Positions 22,075 through 30,866 of a stretch of DNA of 64,000 bases are shown in pieces (position 1 is the first letter of the stretch; each line of letters begins with the position of its first letter). The notes beneath the pieces are model-generated. The model saw nothing but the letters and a program-made list of their open reading frames with translations. It searched no databases and was not told the origin of the DNA. The stretch is from Candidatus Poribacteria bacterium. Lineage in GTDB: Bacteria; Poribacteria; WGA-4E; WGA-3G. A program made the position numbers and the translations under genes. The stretch spans positions 1-64,000 of the forward strand of contig JAJEJA010000013.1 in assembly GCA_022828145.1 (NCBI GenBank). The letters are read 5' to 3'.

Positions 22075-23424
22075 TTGCAAACAAGTGATTTTTCAAAAGA
22101 TTTTGTTGAGAAGATAGCGCGGGATGAACCGCAGTGGATGCGCGACAGACGGTTAGAGGCATACTCGCTTTACGAATCGTTGCCGATGCCACATACCACT
22201 GAAGATGATACGTGGCGGCGCACCGTTGATATGCGGACACAGGATTACTGGCGGCGAACTCGACGGCATTTACGCGGCTTCGCTGTTGAGAATTATCATC
22301 CCGCTGCCGAAGCGAACGGTAGTACATCGACTGAAGTAGCAGATGGGACGGGGGTGTTGGTCCAAGTTGATGGGAATCCTCAACACACCTATTTGTCCCC
22401 AGAATTACAAAAAAAGAGTGTCTATTTCGCTGCCCTTCACACTGCACTAAAGGAACGCGGTGATCTCATCCGTGACTACTTTATGACAAAGGCAGTCACA
22501 TTAGAGACGACCCTAAAAAGTGGAAATATCGCAACCCATAACACATTTGACGCACTCCACGGTGCGTTTTGGCAGGGCGGTTATGTCCTGCACGTCCCGA
22601 AAGGTGTCAGGATAGAGGAACCGTTACGGGTTTATATCAAACTCTCAAAAGACCAACACGCAGATCTGTCGCATGTCCTCCTCATTGCTGAAGAGGATAG
22701 TCAAATTGTTATCATAGAGGACAATGCATCTGCTAATCAAGATACAGGTGGTTTTCACTGTGGAGCAGTAGAGATTTTCGCTGGACAGAATGCAAATGTG
22801 ACCTACGTGCAGGTACAACACTGGAATCGTCAAGTCTGGAATTTCGCTTCACAGCGAGCCGTTATTAGCAAAGATGCGCAGCTCTGTTGGGTCACAGCAA
22901 CCTTCGGCGCAAGATTAAGCAAACTAAATCAGGCAGTTGTGTTAGAAGGGAATGGCGCACATGCCCAATTGTTAGGTTTAGCTTTCACCGATGCACGACA
23001 GCATTTAGATGTCAGCACAGCTCAAGAACATCTTTCGCCCCATACCACAAGCGATCTGCTCTATAGAAATGTCCTGAAGGATAGATCGCAAACAGCCTGG
23101 GGTGGTAATATCTATGTGTATCCTGATGCCAACTATACCGACGCGTATCAGAAAAATGACAATCTATTGCTAAGTGAACGCGCCCATGCGGATACCTTAC
23201 CCGGATTAGAGATTGAAGCGCATGAAGTCCGTTGCACCCACGGTGCTACTGCCGGACAGATTGATGCAGATCAGGTCTTCTACTTGATGAGTCGTGGAAT
23301 ACCCTACGATTTAGCAGAAAAGTTAATAGTTGATGGATTTTTTGAACCTGTCATGGAACGCATTCCAATGGATGCTGTCCGACAAGAGATGCAAGAATTT
23401 GTCTCAAGTAAATTAGAAACATAA
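22075..23424 (+). CDS. sufD: Fe-S cluster assembly protein SufD (TTG start)
   Basis: SufBD fold motifs: GGYVLHVPKGVRIEEPLRVYI, HGATAGQIDADQVFYLMSRGI. Confidence 0.94.
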   Translation: MQTSDFSKDFVEKIARDEPQWMRDRRLEAYSLYESLPMPHTTEDDTWRRTVDMRTQDYWRRTRRHLRGFAVENYHPAAEANGSTSTEVADGTGVLVQVDGNPQHTYLSPELQKKSVYFAALHTALKERGDLIRDYFMTKAVTLETTLKSGNIATHNTFDALHGAFWQGGYVLHVPKGVRIEEPLRVYIKLSKDQHADLSHVLLIAEEDSQIVIIEDNASANQDTGGFHCGAVEIFAGQNANVTYVQVQHWNRQVWNFASQRAVISKDAQLCWVTATFGARLSKLNQAVVLEGNGAHAQLLGLAFTDARQHLDVSTAQEHLSPHTTSDLLYRNVLKDRSQTAWGGNIYVYPDANYTDAYQKNDNLLLSERAHADTLPGLEIEAHEVRCTHGATAGQIDADQVFYLMSRGIPYDLAEKLIVDGFFEPVMERIPMDAVRQEMQEFVSSKLET

Positions 23425-23469
23425 TATAGCGCGTTATTAAACGTTGCTACAACCAAAGGAGTTACAACA

Positions 23470-23811
23470 ATGGATCAACCCAAAATTATCGCTTACATGA
23501 AACCCGTCTGTGGCTGGAGCAACGGTGTCCGAGCCATTTTTGATAAGTATAATTTGGAATATGAAGACAGAGACATTATCAACAACGAAAACAACTATCG
23601 TGAAATGGTGCAGAAGACACGGCAGCCATACCAACCGTGCGTCCAAATTGACGATATAATGCTCGCCGATGTCAGTGGTGATGAAGTGGAAGCATATCTG
23701 CTTGAGGAAGGTATTGTAAAAGAAAACGATGCCGAAACCGATGTCCCAACTGATCAGGCATGCGAAGACCACGGACCATCTCCTGTCAATATTGGTTTCC
23801 CGGGTAGGTAG
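23470..23811 (+). CDS. Monothiol glutaredoxin-like protein (CGWS)
   Basis: PVCGWSNGVRAIFDKYNLEYEDRDI...QPCVQIDD; thioredoxin-fold pattern. Confidence 0.8.
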   Translation: MDQPKIIAYMKPVCGWSNGVRAIFDKYNLEYEDRDIINNENNYREMVQKTRQPYQPCVQIDDIMLADVSGDEVEAYLLEEGIVKENDAETDVPTDQACEDHGPSPVNIGFPGR

Positions 23812-23849
23812 TGATCTGTCAACCTCTAAATGAAGGTATAGTTTTCTTC

Positions 23850-23983
23850 TGTAGGTCGGGTAGAGCGGAGCGAAACCCGACAAATACCAAAAGCGCATTT
23901 GACGTTGATTTGGACACGTATTGATTATGTCTATCATGTCGCCATTAAAATATTAACTGGCGCTTCGCTCTACCCGACCTACA
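23850..23983. repeat. Palindromic intergenic repeat, copy B, carrying a 34-bp insertion (23879-23912)
   Basis: Aligned with the reverse complement of 10256-10353; extra gacaaataccaaaagcgcatttgacgttgatttg. Confidence 0.9.
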
Positions 23984-24023
23984 ATATAGCACTTGACATA
24001 GCAGTAGGCTTTTTAAATGTACT

Positions 24024-24053
24024 GGTATGCGCGCTTTCTAAGCGCGCTATACC
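24024..24053. repeat. Hairpin ggtatgcgcgctt-tct-aagcgcgctatacc
   Basis: Near-perfect inverted repeat with one extra base. Confidence 0.7.
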
Positions 24054-24166
24054 TATTATGCATTAACCTGTAGGTTGAGTTGAGGCTTCAAAACCCAATC
24101 TATTGCACAAAGATGTTAAATATCATGCATTTATTTTTGTTCACATAACTTCAATGGAGTGTTTTA

Positions 24167-24382
24167 ATGAAAAAGATTTTTTCATTAAAAACTATGATGC
24201 TAATTCTAATAATTTCTGGGATTATATTCATTATGTCAGGAATTTATGCTTTTAATACAGGAACTCATGCTTTATATGGAAATATTGATTATTCCGATGA
24301 GATTGAAGGGTGTGGATATTTAATTGTTGGCACTTCCTTCATTATCACCGGTACATCTCTATTGGTTAAGTTGAAGGAGTAA
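24167..24382 (+). CDS. Small two-TM membrane protein
   Basis: 71 aa; two hydrophobic helices; closely followed by the methyltransferase gene. Confidence 0.6.
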   Translation: MKKIFSLKTMMLILIISGIIFIMSGIYAFNTGTHALYGNIDYSDEIEGCGYLIVGTSFIITGTSLLVKLKE

Positions 24383-24407
24383 CTCTAATTCATTTGGGAC
24401 ATTAAGC

Positions 24408-25916
24408 ATGAACAAACTATACTTCGGTGATAACTTAGAAGTCATGCGAGAAATGGACGACCAACGTGTCGACCTAATATGCACCGATCCACCCTTCAAC
24501 AGCGGACGTGATTACAACGCGTTCCTTACCGACTCGCTTGCACAATCCAAAGCGTTTACGGACACATGGACATGGGACGACCCGGCAAAAGATACCCGTG
24601 CCAACATAGAAAGACGCGCCCGCACCAGCGACACATATAAAGCACTGGACTCCTGCCTGAAAGGGTATGACCTTGTACTGCAAAACGCGGTGACCGGGAA
24701 CAAAGGAGCAATGCGTGCCTATCTGGCATTTATGGGACCACGTCTGGCGGAGATGCACCGTATCCTCACAGACAAGGGAAGTATTTACCTGCATTGTGAT
24801 CCAACTGCAAGTCATTACCTCAAAGGCGTAATGGATGCAGTGTTTGAGGGTGAAAATTTTCGAAACGAGATCGTATGGGGTTACAAAGGACCTAGCAGTG
24901 CAAAAAGGTGGTTTCCTCGTAAACACGATATAATTCTTTTTTATGGGAAAACGATAACTTCTTTCTTTAATCCTGATGGTGTGCGGGTTGCTTACAAACG
25001 TATTACGGGAACGGGGGCAAGTTCACTTACAAGAGGCAATCGGACACCTGAGGAAGTTCAAGCATTAGAAGAGGCGTATTCTGAACGTGGAAAACTTATA
25101 GAAGATTATTGGGTTGATATTCCTAGTGCGGGACACATGTCAAAAAAAGAACGCCTCGGTTACCCCACACAAAAACCGCGCTCTCTTTATGAACGCATGA
25201 TTAAAGCCTCCAGTAACGAAGGTGATCTCGTCATGGATCCCTTTGCAGGTTGTGGTACAACAATAGACGCAGCACACACGCTTAATCGGTTCTGGATAGG
25301 CATTGATCTCACAATCCTCTCACTTGACCCGATGCGCCGCCGTCTCCATGACAGGCACGGTTTGGAACCATCAAAAGACTACGAAATCCACGGCTACCCC
25401 ACAAACATGCAAGAAGTACGCATGCTTGTCCGTGACGAAAAGAAATATCACGACTTTTCTAATTGGGCAGTTACACGACTCGGTCTCCAACCGACAAAAT
25501 CTGTAGGAGATGGCGGTAGAGATGGCGAAGCGGAAGTAGGACATATTACACTATGGGACCCAGAGGAAGGAGAAACAACAAACACAAGGATATTTGCTGA
25601 AGTCAAAAGCGGTAAACCTACTATTGATCAAGTCAAGTCATTTTGTCGTACAATGGATAAACATAATGCAATCGGTGTATTCATTACGATTGAACCTGTC
25701 ACTTCAGGTATGCGTCAAGAAGCAGCGGATATGGGCACATTTTCTCATAATAACGAGACGTTTCCAAAACTGCAGTTCTGGCAGATAGACGATGCCTATT
25801 TTGAAAATCCGAGTTCTCTGCGGAGTCTCATACGTTTACCGAAGCAGTGGCTTGAACCCATGCGGAAAATGGAACGGCATTTTACGGATACGCAGATGAC
25901 ACTTAATTTAAGATAG
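24408..25916 (+). CDS. DNA methyltransferase (beta-class N4/N6) fused to a PD-(D/E)xK-like nuclease domain
   Basis: LICTDPPFNSGRDY, then VMDPFAGCGTTIDAAHTLNR; C-terminal GDGGRDGEAEV...RIFAEVKSGKPTIDQVKSF resembles a D...ExK site. Confidence 0.88.
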   Translation: MNKLYFGDNLEVMREMDDQRVDLICTDPPFNSGRDYNAFLTDSLAQSKAFTDTWTWDDPAKDTRANIERRARTSDTYKALDSCLKGYDLVLQNAVTGNKGAMRAYLAFMGPRLAEMHRILTDKGSIYLHCDPTASHYLKGVMDAVFEGENFRNEIVWGYKGPSSAKRWFPRKHDIILFYGKTITSFFNPDGVRVAYKRITGTGASSLTRGNRTPEEVQALEEAYSERGKLIEDYWVDIPSAGHMSKKERLGYPTQKPRSLYERMIKASSNEGDLVMDPFAGCGTTIDAAHTLNRFWIGIDLTILSLDPMRRRLHDRHGLEPSKDYEIHGYPTNMQEVRMLVRDEKKYHDFSNWAVTRLGLQPTKSVGDGGRDGEAEVGHITLWDPEEGETTNTRIFAEVKSGKPTIDQVKSFCRTMDKHNAIGVFITIEPVTSGMRQEAADMGTFSHNNETFPKLQFWQIDDAYFENPSSLRSLIRLPKQWLEPMRKMERHFTDTQMTLNLR

Positions 25917-26048
25917 GAATGTTGATTAATAGGAAGCAAACCACTTTCATGAAACATATAGTTGATAATATCAATAAGCTTGAGCTCACATTCAAGACCA
26001 TAGACTTAGAAGGACGAGTCCCCGCTTGCAAAATGAAAGGACTACTAA

Positions 26049-26423
26049 ATGGAATGGCCAGACTTTTATCCAGAAAATTGTCCACCTACGGAAGCTGAAT
26101 CTGCTTCCGGAACAGTTTATCGACTTGTACGAAACAATCCGCCACAAGCAGAAGATTTTAAATCTACTTGGGAAGAATTTCCAGGTAGATTTCCCGAACC
26201 AACTATTAAAAACAGTGGGGTTTCTGTCTATAGGGATCCACAAGATATTGAACGGCTTAAGAAAAGAATTAGGCAACTTAGAGACAGAAAAACTGCTGAA
26301 GGCGAACTCAATGCAGCACTTGGTTTTATTCAACAGACAGAGGGAAAAGAGAAATCTCATCATACATGGTGGATACCTATTGGAGCAGAACCTTGGTTTG
26401 TTTTTAAAGTCCTAAGCGAATAA
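26049..26423 (+). CDS. Hypothetical protein
   Basis: 124 aa; SD gaaagga upstream; natural composition; preferred over the overlapping ORF 26026-26415. Confidence 0.6.
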   Translation: MEWPDFYPENCPPTEAESASGTVYRLVRNNPPQAEDFKSTWEEFPGRFPEPTIKNSGVSVYRDPQDIERLKKRIRQLRDRKTAEGELNAALGFIQQTEGKEKSHHTWWIPIGAEPWFVFKVLSE

Positions 26424-26457
26424 AAAAGTAGAAATCCTACAAAAGAGAATATATAAA

Positions 26458-26862
26458 ATGCTTGATATACTCAATATTCCAGAACTAGGCAAACTTGAGA
26501 TTGTAGAAGTATACGAATACTACGATCAACCTGTTCTGTACTCTTGTAAGAACGCTGCAGATCATCTTTATCTTGTTGTGGCAGCTGATGAAAACAATAA
26601 ATACGTGACCTGGCTCTGTGTTGCAGTTTCCAAGGAACGACTTAACCTTATTCGGTCTGGTAAAATAGACCTACACGATGCGTTTGCTCATTCTGAAAAT
26701 GCCTATACAATTACAGTCCGGGTCCCTTATGACGAGTATGCTGCAGTGCAGACAGATTGGATGCAATCCTGTCAGGTACCAGAGGATATGCTCCCAACGC
26801 CCGGTGAATGTCTCGATTTGGATCCGAAATACTCTCAGGACTTAGCGACGCAGAAGAGATAG
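26458..26862 (+). CDS. Hypothetical protein (possibly DUF6575-like)
   Basis: 134 aa; soluble acidic protein; compact operon with the preceding gene. Confidence 0.55.
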   Translation: MLDILNIPELGKLEIVEVYEYYDQPVLYSCKNAADHLYLVVAADENNKYVTWLCVAVSKERLNLIRSGKIDLHDAFAHSENAYTITVRVPYDEYAAVQTDWMQSCQVPEDMLPTPGECLDLDPKYSQDLATQKR

Positions 26863-27022
26863 CAAAATCCAGACAGAGGTTTGAATTTGCGTAACCCAAC
26901 AAATCAACCGATGTGAATCTGAAAAGCGTTGGGTTTCACGATGTATAACCTATAGGTATAAAGTTAAGAAAGCTTAAAATCTCTTATGAATCACTCTAAA
27001 CCCTTATGGTTATACGGATTGT

Positions 27023-27242
27023 CTTCTCTTCAGTCCCGACAAATGCCAAACGCGCATTTGGCGTTGATTTGGTAGGGACGATATGTTTATAGAAAAATGT
27101 GTACCCCACCTCTCTTCAGTCCCGTAGGGACGATATGTTTATATCAGGATGAGCTACTACACATATCGTCCCTACGGGACTAAAGAGGGTTGTATAACGT
27201 TTAACTATAAACATAGCGTCCCTATGGGACTGAAGAGGGTTT
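27023..27242. repeat. Cluster of inverted/direct copies of ctcttcagtcccgtagggacgatatgtttata
   Basis: Plus-orientation units at 27026-27090 (interrupted) and 27110-27143; minus-orientation units at 27161-27190 and 27205-27241. Confidence 0.9.
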
Positions 27243-27316
27243 AATGAATAAGAACTACTTCCATAAAATTCTCAAAATCTTGTAAATCCTGGTTCAGACA
27301 TAATAGGGAAAAAACA

Positions 27317-28561
27317 ATGCACACATCCGACTTTCGTCCACTTGATGTCCAAGCCATTCGCGAAGATTTTCCAATCTTCGCGGAAACACCACCGTTAGCA
27401 TTTCTCGACAGTGCTGCGTCAACACAAACACCGCGTCCTGTCGTTGAGGCAATGGATGCATATTATGATACCTATCGCTCCAATATACACCGCGGAATCT
27501 ATCGGATTTCGGAAGAGGCGACAGACCAATACGAAAAAGCACGGCAAAAAGTCGCACGGTTAATCAACGCGCCACGTACAGATGAGATTATCTTCACACG
27601 GAATACCACAGAGGCAATCAACCTTGTCGCATACAGTTGGGGAAGTGTCAATATCCAACAAGGTGACGAGATTGTTCTCACAGACCTTGAACATCATAGC
27701 AACCTTGTCCCATGGCAGATGCTTGCACAACGCACAGGAGCATCCCTACGATATTTAGAAATCACTGATCAAGGGTTGCTGGATTTCACACAACTCCAAG
27801 ATGTCTTCACTGAAAAAACGAAACTGGTTGCGATTACGCATGTCTCTAATGTGCTTGGAACAATTAACCCGATTCAGTCTGTTGTTGATGCTGCACACGC
27901 TGCCGGTGCCAAAGTCATCGTGGATGCAGCACAATCTGTACCGCATTTTCATGTTGATGTGCAGCAGTTGGATTGCGATTTTCTCGCATTTTCTGGACAT
28001 AAGATGTGCGGTCCAACAGGTGTCGGTGTGTTATACGGTAAGATGGAACTGCTTGAGGAGATGCCACCATTTCTCGGGGGTGGTTCCATGATACGCTCTG
28101 TTGAACGTGATATATCAACCTACGCAGACGTTCCCGCGAAGTTTGAAGCTGGCACACCAAGCATCGCTGAAGCAATCGGACTCGGTGCTGCCGTAGATTA
28201 CATTACGCAAGCAGGATTAGCATCAATGCATGTGCATGAACAGGAACTTACTAAATACGCGCATGAACGTCTTCAAGAAATTGAAGGCATCACCATATAT
28301 GGACCTGCGCCGCATCAGAAAGCAGGTGTGATCTCCTTTAACATAGAGGGTATCCATCCGCATGACGTTGCTGGCATTTTGGACACGCATAACGTTGCTA
28401 TCCGTGCCGGACATCACTGTGCGCAGCCGCTTATGAAAAAGTTAGACGTTATCGCAACTGCTCGTGCAAGTTTTTACTTATATAACACGCATGAAGACAT
28501 AGATCGTTTATATGATGGACTTCAAAAAGCACAGACTCTCATGACACGGAGAACTAAATGA
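27317..28561 (+). CDS. sufS: Cysteine desulfurase SufS
   Basis: LDSAASTQTPRPVVEAM; DFLAFSGHKMCGPTGVGVLYGK PLP-Lys; RAGHHCAQPLM. Confidence 0.97.
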   Translation: MHTSDFRPLDVQAIREDFPIFAETPPLAFLDSAASTQTPRPVVEAMDAYYDTYRSNIHRGIYRISEEATDQYEKARQKVARLINAPRTDEIIFTRNTTEAINLVAYSWGSVNIQQGDEIVLTDLEHHSNLVPWQMLAQRTGASLRYLEITDQGLLDFTQLQDVFTEKTKLVAITHVSNVLGTINPIQSVVDAAHAAGAKVIVDAAQSVPHFHVDVQQLDCDFLAFSGHKMCGPTGVGVLYGKMELLEEMPPFLGGGSMIRSVERDISTYADVPAKFEAGTPSIAEAIGLGAAVDYITQAGLASMHVHEQELTKYAHERLQEIEGITIYGPAPHQKAGVISFNIEGIHPHDVAGILDTHNVAIRAGHHCAQPLMKKLDVIATARASFYLYNTHEDIDRLYDGLQKAQTLMTRRTK

Positions 28562-28947
28562 ACATATATCAGGAAGAACTTCTTGACCACTACGAAAATC
28601 CCAGCAACTACGGCACACTTCCGAACCCCGACATTTCACATGAAGAGGATAACCCCCTCTGTGGAGACAGAATTCGGATGGACCTGCTTGTTGAGGATGA
28701 CATAATCAAAGAGGTGCGTTTTTGTGGACACGGCTGTACCATCAGTTTAGCCGCAGCCTCAATGTTAACAGAAAAGATTGAAGGTAAAACACTCACGGAA
28801 GTAAAAAACCTTTCCAGGGACGACATTATGGATATGATAGGTATTCCGTTGGGACCTGTCCGTGTAAAATGCGCTTTGTTAGCTCTCAAGGTTCTCAAAG
28901 CGGGTGCTTACGGTATTAAAGGTTGGCCCGGTGAGGAAAATGAATAG
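28558..28947 (+). CDS. sufU: Fe-S scaffold SufU
   Basis: ELLDHYENPSNYG, NPLCGDRI, CGHGCTISLAAASM, RVKCALLALKVL; ATGA overlap with sufS. Confidence 0.96.
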   Translation: MNIYQEELLDHYENPSNYGTLPNPDISHEEDNPLCGDRIRMDLLVEDDIIKEVRFCGHGCTISLAAASMLTEKIEGKTLTEVKNLSRDDIMDMIGIPLGPVRVKCALLALKVLKAGAYGIKGWPGEENE

Positions 28948-28959
28948 GAAAGGAACATA

Positions 28960-29271
28960 ATGGCAGAATACTATAAAGCAGCGAAAGTTGATGAAGTACC
29001 ACCCGGTACAAAAAAATTGGTTGAAGTAGATTTCGTCCCTGTGCTACTCTTTAACGTAGAAGGCGAGTATTACGCGATGGAAGATGTTTGCACACATGAC
29101 GGCGGCCCTTTAGGCGAAGGTATTTTAGATGGGGATGAGATAGAATGTCCACGGCACGGCGCACGTTTTTGTGTCAAGACAGGAAAGGCACTCTGCATGC
29201 CCGCTGTTGAAGACATCGAATGTTTTCCTGTCAAAATTGAGGACGACGAAATTTTAATTAACATTGACTAA
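28960..29271 (+). CDS. Rieske-type ferredoxin
   Basis: CTHDGGPLGEG and CPRHGARFC Rieske cluster motifs. Confidence 0.95.
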   Translation: MAEYYKAAKVDEVPPGTKKLVEVDFVPVLLFNVEGEYYAMEDVCTHDGGPLGEGILDGDEIECPRHGARFCVKTGKALCMPAVEDIECFPVKIEDDEILINID

Positions 29272-29313
29272 CTACCATCTCATCAAAGTGGACTACTATA
29301 GGAGGAAATAAAA

Positions 29314-29613
29314 ATGGTAACAGAAGAATCTGTATACGAAGCTATAAAAGAAATTATCGACCCTGAAATCGGTATTAATATCGTTGATATGGGACTTATC
29401 TACGAAGTTGACATTGACGACACAACTGTTGACATTACCATGACCTTAACAAGTCCTGGATGTCCCGCCGGTGGACAGATTGTCAACGGAACACAGCACG
29501 TTACACAACAATTGGATGGTGTTGAAGAAGTTAATGTTCAAGTTGTGTGGACACCACGTTGGACACCCGAATTGATGAGCGAAGAAGCAAGAGACGAACT
29601 GGGTATCTTCTAA
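29314..29613 (+). CDS. DUF59/MIP18 family (SufT/PaaD-like) protein
   Basis: DPEIGINIVDMGLIYEV...MTLTSPGCPAG...VWTPRWTPELMSEEAR. Confidence 0.93.
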   Translation: MVTEESVYEAIKEIIDPEIGINIVDMGLIYEVDIDDTTVDITMTLTSPGCPAGGQIVNGTQHVTQQLDGVEEVNVQVVWTPRWTPELMSEEARDELGIF

Positions 29614-29631
29614 CAAATCTATGAGGTACTG

Positions 29632-29841
29632 ATGGAATACAAAATCCCTCTTGTTCTAACACCACAACCTGAAGGCGGGTATACAGTGACTTCTCCCTTA
29701 TTGCCGGAGTTGGTTACTGAGGGTGATTCTATAGACGAATCGTTAGAAAACGTCAAAGACGCTTTTATTGCAGTCATGGAACTCTATCAAGAGTTAGGAC
29801 GTTCATTGCCTGAAAATATATCGAGTTGTGTCGTTTTATAA
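29632..29841 (+). CDS. HicB-like antitoxin-fold protein (orphan)
   Basis: IPLVLTPQPEGGYTVTSPLLPELVTEGDSIDESLENVKDAF typical HicB fold; no HicA next to it. Confidence 0.85.
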   Translation: MEYKIPLVLTPQPEGGYTVTSPLLPELVTEGDSIDESLENVKDAFIAVMELYQELGRSLPENISSCVVL

Positions 29842-29868
29842 TACTATGGATCAACCTTGTAATTTACA

Positions 29869-30255
29869 ATGAATTCTGTGAGCAAAAGTCCGAAAACCCT
29901 AAAGAAACATGATAACGCCTTCCACATTGAATGGAAGGATGGACATACCAGTTGGTATCCATACATGTATCTCAGACAGATGTGTCCGTGTGCAGAATGC
30001 GCCATCATCCGACACAAAGGTAAAGATATCCATTCCTTATTCTCTCCACAAGGGGATGGAGATATAACATTAATAGAGGTGTCTGAGGATATCCAACCCA
30101 CCGATATTCAGTTAGTGGGTCGGTATGCGCTGCAATTCAGTTGGGATGATGGACACAATACTGGCATCTATCCATTTGACGTGTTACGTGAAACGTGTCC
30201 ATGCCCGGAATGTGCACCAATACAAGAAAATGAAAACGAGGAAGGAACTGAATAA
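29869..30255 (+). CDS. DUF971 (GBBH-like) protein with two CPCxEC motifs
   Basis: WKDGHTSWYPYMYLRQMCPCAEC and SWDDGHNTGIYPFDVLRETCPCPEC. Confidence 0.88.
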   Translation: MNSVSKSPKTLKKHDNAFHIEWKDGHTSWYPYMYLRQMCPCAECAIIRHKGKDIHSLFSPQGDGDITLIEVSEDIQPTDIQLVGRYALQFSWDDGHNTGIYPFDVLRETCPCPECAPIQENENEEGTE

Positions 30256-30596
30256 TGCAGACAAGACCCCCGATACCAGAAATTTCGCCACAAGAACTAA
30301 AACAGAAATTGGGTGAAAACCATGAAGCTGTGTTCTTATTAGATGTGCGTGAAAAGATCGAATATGACATTGTACATCTTGAAGGGGCACGCTTAGTCCC
30401 ACTCAACACATTGCCGCATCATCTGGACAACCTTCCATCGGACAAAGAAATTGTGGTCTATTGTCATCATGGACAACGTAGTCTTTATGCGACTGCCTAC
30501 CTACATCAAAACGGATATACCGATGCAAGAAACCTCACTGGAGGGATTGACCGATGGGCAGCAGAAATTGATCCGACCATGAATCGTTATAATTAA
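30255..30596 (+). CDS. Rhodanese-like domain protein
   Basis: LLDVREKIEYDIVHLEGARLVPL; IVVYCHHGQRSLYATAYL catalytic Cys loop. Confidence 0.94.
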   Translation: MQTRPPIPEISPQELKQKLGENHEAVFLLDVREKIEYDIVHLEGARLVPLNTLPHHLDNLPSDKEIVVYCHHGQRSLYATAYLHQNGYTDARNLTGGIDRWAAEIDPTMNRYN

Positions 30597-30657
30597 CACC
30601 ATTCACAGGGAAATACCGAATTTTGAGAATAACATCTGAATCAAGAGGAGAAAACCG

Positions 30658-30849
30658 ATGATCGTAGAATTTGAAAACCGTTCCGGTGAAATGGAACAGG
30701 CAGAAATGGATATTGATGAACCTTGTCCAACCTGCTGTGGCATGCTTTTCCCTATTGTGGAATCAAAACCGGAAAGTGGATATCGCTGCAGCAGCTGCGG
30801 ACTTGTCTTTAAGCCTGTAGAGGAAGAGTCACAGGTAGAGTCCAAATAA
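30658..30849 (+). CDS. Small zinc-ribbon-like protein
   Basis: 63 aa; CPTCCGML...CSSCGLVF. Confidence 0.7.
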   Translation: MIVEFENRSGEMEQAEMDIDEPCPTCCGMLFPIVESKPESGYRCSSCGLVFKPVEEESQVESK

Positions 30850-30866
30850 GTTGGAACGCAAGCTGA

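Noticed and set aside
26026-26415. Alternative 129-aa ORF overlapping 26049-26423
   Set aside because: 26049-26423 has a better RBS position and more protein-like composition; the two cannot both be confidently coding. Not fully settled.
27023-27242. CRISPR-like array
   Set aside because: Units are in both orientations with unequal spacing and lack uniform spacers; no cas genes.
30137-30409. Minus-strand ORFs overlapping DUF971/rhodanese genes
   Set aside because: Antisense to well-supported families.
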